64,000 nucleotides of DNA from Umezawaea sp042738955 (lineage in GTDB: Bacteria; Actinomycetota; Actinomycetes; Mycobacteriales; Pseudonocardiaceae). Below, in pieces: positions 60,901 to 64,000 of the stretch. How positions within the stretch are numbered: the stretch's first letter is position 1; each line of letters begins with the position of its first letter. The notes below the pieces were generated by a model. It made no database searches and had not been told where the DNA came from. It was given only the letters and a program-made list of their open reading frames with translations. Location of the stretch: contig NZ_JBHYHC010000019.1 of NCBI RefSeq assembly GCF_042738955.1, positions 38,618 to 102,617 on the forward strand, written 5' to 3'. The translations under genes were made by a program, and so were the position numbers.

Positions 60901-61986
60901 CGCGGCCAGGATGTTCCTCGCCGCGTTCACGTCGCGATCGTGGACGGCGCCGCAGGGGCACGTCCACTCCCGCACGGCGAGCGGCAGTTCGTCCCGGAGA
61001 GCTCCGCACGTGGAGCACGCCTTCGAACTGGGGTGGAACCGGTCGATCACGACCAGGTCGCGGCCGTACCAGTCGCACTTGTAGGCGAGCATCGCGCGCA
61101 TCCGCGACCAGCTCGCGTCGGAGATGGCACGGGCGAGCCGGTGGTTCCTCACCATGTTCCGGACCGCCAGGTCCTCGATCACGACCGTTTGGTTCTCGCG
61201 GACGAGTCGAGTGGTGAGCTTGTGCAGCGCGTCGCGGCGTCGGTCGAAGATCCGGGCGTGCACGCGGGCGACCTCGCGCCGAGCCCTCTCCCGGTTCGCC
61301 GAGCCGGCTTCCTTGCGCGCCAGCCTCCGCTGTGCGAGCGCGAGCCGGTCCCGGCGCTCGTGACGCGGGTTGGCGACCTTCTCCCCGGTGGACAGCGTGA
61401 CGAGGTGCGTGATCCCGGCGTCGACACCGACCACCCGATCAACGGCCGGGAAGTCGTGGACGGCGGTGTCGACCAGCATCGACACGTGCCACCGCCCGGC
61501 GCTGTCGCGGGACACCGTGACCGAGGTCGGCTCGCACCCCTCGGGAAGCGGCCGGGACCACCGGATGTCCAGCGGTTCGGTCATCTTCGCCAGCGTGAGC
61601 CCGCCGTCGCGCCACCGGAACGCCGACCGGGTGTACTCGGCGGACGCCTTGCCCTTCCGCTTGGACCTGAACCTCGGATAAGCGGCCCGTCGCTCCCAGA
61701 AGTTCACGAACGCCCCCTGCAGGTGGCGGAGCGACTGCTGCAGCGGCACCGAGGACACCTCGGCCAGGAACGCGAAGTCCGGGTCCTTCTTCCAGCCCGT
61801 GAGCATCGACGACGACTCGGTGTACGACACGCGCTGTCGATCGCGGCACCAAGCCGCGGTGCGGGCTTCGAGAGCCCTGTTGTAGACGAGCCGAACGCAG
61901 CCGAACGTGCGCAGGAGCTCCCGCGCCTGTGCGTCGGACGGGTAGCAGCGGTACCTGAAGGCCCGCTTCACCACCCGTCCACTCAT
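60826..61986 (-). CDS. tnpB: TnpB RNA-guided endonuclease (IS200/IS605 OrfB)
   Basis: The 386-residue protein has an N-terminal helix-turn-helix-like start (KRAFRYRCYPSDAQARELLRTFG), and a RuvC-like nuclease with catalytic Asp189 (VGVDAGITHL), Glu271 (VVIEDLAV) and Asp352 (HDRDVNAARNIL). Its zinc ribbon is Cys324/Cys327 with Cys343/Cys345 (CSTCG ... CPCG). All catalytic residues are intact and the length is normal, so it may be active. The start is ATG 61986. It interrupts what is otherwise a contiguous nif3/zinc-ribbon/RNase H block. Confidence 0.93.
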   Translation of the reverse strand: MSGRVVKRAFRYRCYPSDAQARELLRTFGCVRLVYNRALEARTAAWCRDRQRVSYTESSSMLTGWKKDPDFAFLAEVSSVPLQQSLRHLQGAFVNFWERRAAYPRFRSKRKGKASAEYTRSAFRWRDGGLTLAKMTEPLDIRWSRPLPEGCEPTSVTVSRDSAGRWHVSMLVDTAVHDFPAVDRVVGVDAGITHLVTLSTGEKVANPRHERRDRLALAQRRLARKEAGSANRERARREVARVHARIFDRRRDALHKLTTRLVRENQTVVIEDLAVRNMVRNHRLARAISDASWSRMRAMLAYKCDWYGRDLVVIDRFHPSSKACSTCGALRDELPLAVREWTCPCGAVHDRDVNAARNILAAGLAVTACGDRARPRRAPAPTGGGR

Positions 61987-62090
61987 GGTCGGACGGTAGC
62001 GCGTCCCCTAGTAAGTTCTTGCACATCCCTACGAACAGGGCGGTTCCCCTCCGGTCTCAAAACCGGGGTGTCCGCCGGTTTGGAATTCTG

Positions 62091-62828
62091 ATGAAGGCCG
62101 ATCCCGCCGTGCAGCGCAGGCTGCTCCCGCTCGCCGAGGTCGATGCCGAACTCTCGCGCGTCGACCACCGCAGGCGCACGCTGCCGGAGATCGTGGAGAT
62201 CGCCGAAGCGGAGAAGCAGCTGCGGGCGAAGACGGACGCGCTGACCACGATCGAGACGACGCTCGGCGACCTGACCCGCGACGTGAAGCGCCAGGAGACC
62301 GAGATCGACCAGGTCCGGGCGCGCGAAGAACGCGACCGGAAGCTGATGGCAGGCGGCACGGTCGGCGCGAAGCAGCTCACCGAGCTGGAGCACGAGCTGG
62401 CCACGTTGGAACGCCGCCAGGCGGCGCTCGAGGACGACCTGCTGGAACTGATGGAACGCCGCGAGGCCGTCGAGGCGGACGTGCAGCACGCGCGGGTCGA
62501 GCTGGACAAGGCGACCGAGGCGCTGGCCGACGCGGCTCGGCGTCGGGACGCGACGCTGGCGGACCTCGACTCGATCGAGGCGAAGCGGAAGGCCGACCGC
62601 GAGAAGGCCGGGGCCGGGTTCCCGGCGGACCTGCTGGCGCTGTACGAGAAGGTGCGGGCGCACAAGGGGATCGGGGCCGGGTTGCTGCGGTCCCGGCGGT
62701 GTGGGGCTTGCCGGATCGAGCTGGACCGGAGCGCGTACTCGGCGGTTCGGGAAGCGGCTCCGGACGAGGTGCTCCGGTGCGAGGAGTGCGGGGCGATCAT
62801 GGTGCGGACGGCGGAATCCGGCCTGTGA
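62091..62828 (+). CDS. Coiled-coil zinc-ribbon protein (CT398-like, C4-type)
   Basis: The 245-residue protein has a long antiparallel coiled coil (about residues 10-180, heptads rich in Glu/Arg/Leu) and a C-terminal four-cysteine ribbon (RRCGACRIEL ... RCEECGAIM). It matches the CT398/Rv2229c-like family, which lies between nif3 and the RNase H/phosphatase gene in many actinobacteria; function is not established. ATG 62091 is preferred because family members begin KADPAVQRRLL; the frame is open upstream. It overlaps the next gene by 4 bases (GTGA). Confidence 0.88.
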   Translation: MKADPAVQRRLLPLAEVDAELSRVDHRRRTLPEIVEIAEAEKQLRAKTDALTTIETTLGDLTRDVKRQETEIDQVRAREERDRKLMAGGTVGAKQLTELEHELATLERRQAALEDDLLELMERREAVEADVQHARVELDKATEALADAARRRDATLADLDSIEAKRKADREKAGAGFPADLLALYEKVRAHKGIGAGLLRSRRCGACRIELDRSAYSAVREAAPDEVLRCEECGAIMVRTAESGL

Positions 62829-63898
62829 AGGTCGTCGTCGAAGCCGACGGCGGGTCGCGGGGGAATCCTGGGCCTGCTGGGTACGGGGCTGTCGTCCGGG
62901 ACGCGGTCTCGGGTGAGGTGCTGGCCGAGCGGTACGGCGGGTTGGGGCACGTGACCAACAACGTCGCCGAGTACCAAGGGTTGATCGCCGGCCTTCGGGC
63001 TGCGGGTGAGTTGGGGGCCGAGTCCGTTGAGGTGCGGATGGACTCGAAGCTGGTGGTCGAGCAGATGTCCGGGCGGTGGCAGGTCAAGCACCCCTCGATG
63101 AAGCCGTTGGCGGCTGAGGCTCGGGGGTTGGCCGCTGGGTTCGGGCAGGTGGGGTATTCGTGGATTCCTCGGGAGAAGAACAAGGACGCTGACCGGTTGG
63201 CTAACCGGGCCATGGATGAGCAGGCGGGCCTCACCAAGCCCGCCGCTCCGGCTCCGGCCCCGGCGTCCTGGTCCGGCGCGGGCGGCACCCCCACTCGCTT
63301 CCACCTGCTCCGGCACGGCCAGACCGAGCTGTCGGTGGGCCGCCGCTACTCCGGCCGCGGCAACCCGCCGCTGACCGAGGTCGGGCGGGGGCAGGTTGCT
63401 GCTGCTGCTCAGCGGATGGCGAAGGTTGAGGACATCAAGGCCGTCGTCAGCTCACCTCTGGGCCGCACGCGGGAAACCGCCGAAGCCGTCGCCACGGCGC
63501 TCGGCGCCGAGGTCGTGGTGGTCGACGGGTTGATCGAGACCGACTTCGGCGCGTGGGAGGGCCTCACCTTCACCGAGGCTGCCTCGCGGGATCCGGAGTT
63601 GCACCGGCGGTGGTTGGGCGACACGTCTGTGGCTCCGCCTGGTGGGGAGAGCTTTGACGCTGTGCACCAGCGGGTGCGTCAGGCTCGCAACTCGTTGATC
63701 GCGGAGTACGGCGGGGTGGACGTTGTCGTCGTCAGTCATGTGACGCCAATCAAGACGCTGCTGCGGATGGCGCTTGATGTGGGGCCTAGCTTGTTGTTTC
63801 GCCTTCACCTGGATTTGGCGTCACTGTCGGTAGCGGAGTTCTACCCGGATGGACATGCTTCCGTTCGGTTGGTCAACGACACTTCGCATCTGGGGTGA
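62825..63898 (+). CDS. Bifunctional RNase H-like / acid phosphatase (CobC-type) protein
   Basis: The 357-residue protein is a fusion. The N-terminal RNase HI domain (about 1-140) has EADGGSRGNPGPAGYG, NVAEYQGLIAGL, VRMDSKLV and the terminal ADRLANRA acidic residue. A proline-alanine linker follows. A histidine phosphatase domain begins HLLRHGQTELS and includes SSPLGRTRETAEA, ETDFGAWEG and VVVSHVTPIK. In M. tuberculosis the homologue Rv2228c cleaves RNA in hybrids and has alpha-ribazole phosphatase activity (recalled), linking it to the cobalamin genes nearby. GTG 62825 overlaps the previous stop. Confidence 0.93.
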   Translation: MKVVVEADGGSRGNPGPAGYGAVVRDAVSGEVLAERYGGLGHVTNNVAEYQGLIAGLRAAGELGAESVEVRMDSKLVVEQMSGRWQVKHPSMKPLAAEARGLAAGFGQVGYSWIPREKNKDADRLANRAMDEQAGLTKPAAPAPAPASWSGAGGTPTRFHLLRHGQTELSVGRRYSGRGNPPLTEVGRGQVAAAAQRMAKVEDIKAVVSSPLGRTRETAEAVATALGAEVVVVDGLIETDFGAWEGLTFTEAASRDPELHRRWLGDTSVAPPGGESFDAVHQRVRQARNSLIAEYGGVDVVVVSHVTPIKTLLRMALDVGPSLLFRLHLDLASLSVAEFYPDGHASVRLVNDTSHLG

Positions 63899-63913
63899 GG
63901 TGGGTTGTTCGTT

Positions 63914-63930
63914 CGGGGGGCTAACCCCCG
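63914..63930 (+). terminator. Short hairpin after the RNase H/phosphatase gene
   Basis: CGGGGG (63914-63919) pairs with CCCCCG (63925-63930) around a GCTAA loop, 15 bases after the stop. Possible terminator. Confidence 0.5.
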
Positions 63931-63949
63931 ATTGCGCCAATTATCCCAC

Positions 63950-64000
63950 CCTTTTTCGCTTTGTAAAGGCTGGAAATACGCCTTGTCAAATCGAAAAAGG
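63950..64000. repeat. Long imperfect inverted repeat at the window edge
   Basis: CCTTTTTCG (63950-63958) pairs with CGAAAAAGG (63992-64000). Inside it TTTG pairs with CAAA and AAGGC with GCCTT, separated by single mismatches, around a TGGAAATAC-like loop. The stretch is AT-rich compared with everything around it. It may extend past the window. Confidence 0.45.

Larger units (their letters stand above)
60766..62085 (-). mobile_element. Solitary TnpB element (IS1341-type, IS200/IS605 family)
   Basis: The right end lies at about 60766, where the minus strand ends GGAGAAGTCAA after two hairpins. One is CCCCCAG-TCGC-CTGGGGG (60798-60815). The other is a degenerate CCCCGTC...GGCGTGG stem (about 60774-60795). 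Both are the familiar end structure of this family. A hairpin at 62039-62076 on the left side (CCGGT-CTCAAA-ACCGG with flanking GGCGG/CCGCC) probably belongs to the left end, but the exact left border is not resolved. No tnpA is present, so movement would need a transposase in trans. Confidence 0.65.

Noticed and set aside
62039..62078. tRNA-like T-arm sequence upstream of the zinc-ribbon gene
   Set aside because: GGTTCCCCTCCGG looks like part of a tRNA, but no acceptor stem, anticodon arm or D arm can be built; it is better read as a hairpin of the TnpB element left end.

Overview
The window is one contiguous stretch of very GC-rich actinobacterial chromosome. Codons are strongly G/C at third positions, GTG starts are common, and many genes appear leaderless, with a -10 hexamer 6-8 nt before the start codon. 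Gene content (AdnAB helicase-nuclease pair, MoeZ, DUF3152, TIGR02569, NudC, the cobC/nif3/RNase H-phosphatase block, GlnR-like and DasR-like sites, snapalysin) points to Pseudonocardiales, perhaps a Saccharothrix/Lentzea/Actinosynnema relative. That placement is inference, since no rRNA or tRNA gene was seen.

Layout. (1) 1-5.7 kb: alpha/beta hydrolase tail, DUF3152 protein, moeZ behind a SigR/SigH-type promoter, a MerR regulator, a secreted snapalysin-like protease and a TIGR02569 kinase-like protein. (2) 5.7-15.4 kb: a complete nitrate/nitrite assimilation island (molybdenum nitrate reductase, its flavoprotein partner, NarK transporter, NirB, NirD, a uroporphyrinogen-III synthase with a winged-helix tail, and a sirohydrochlorin chelatase). 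Each of its three transcription units carries a GlnR-like AC-N9-AC site. (3) 15.4-30.7 kb: TPR protein, alkyltransferase-like protein, a GH18 chitinase with two DasR-like dre sites, adnA-adnB, an M20 peptidase with a K+ channel, and a two-component system. (4) 30.7-39.2 kb: two tandem membrane-anchored zinc metallopeptidases, a DUF2207 protein, an active/inactive M16 peptidase pair, and nudC. (5) 39.2-46.4 kb: accessory genes (TetX-like monooxygenase with MarR, NmrA-like reductase with MarR, a GH30 glycosidase with ricin-type lectin next to a ROK regulator). (6) 45.9-53.9 kb: a Wadjet-like (Jet type II) SMC operon, jetA-jetB-jetC, with no complete jetD. A short jetD-N-terminus-like gene and a duplicated jetC 3-prime end lie just downstream. 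(7) 54-63.9 kb: cobD, SURF1, DUF1349, fructosamine kinase, low-Mr phosphatase, prenyl synthase, cobC, nif3, a solitary TnpB element, a zinc-ribbon protein and an RNase H/phosphatase fusion.

Regions 1, 3 and 7 match, from memory, the gene neighbourhoods Rv3198c-Rv3208 and Rv2228c-Rv2236c of Mycobacterium tuberculosis. The nitrate island, the accessory genes and the TnpB element therefore look like insertions into conserved blocks.

The most unusual signal is a pair of about 115-bp intergenic elements (17504-17617 and 41095-41213). Each folds into the same long bulged hairpin. Between the copies I count seven two-sided compensatory base-pair changes, an invariant TAGGGG bulge and an invariant AAAATT strand. 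Each sits directly after the stop codon of a plus-strand gene and is preceded by degenerate ~30-nt direct repeats. I do not recognise this element. The second most interesting feature is the Jet operon lacking its nuclease subunit.
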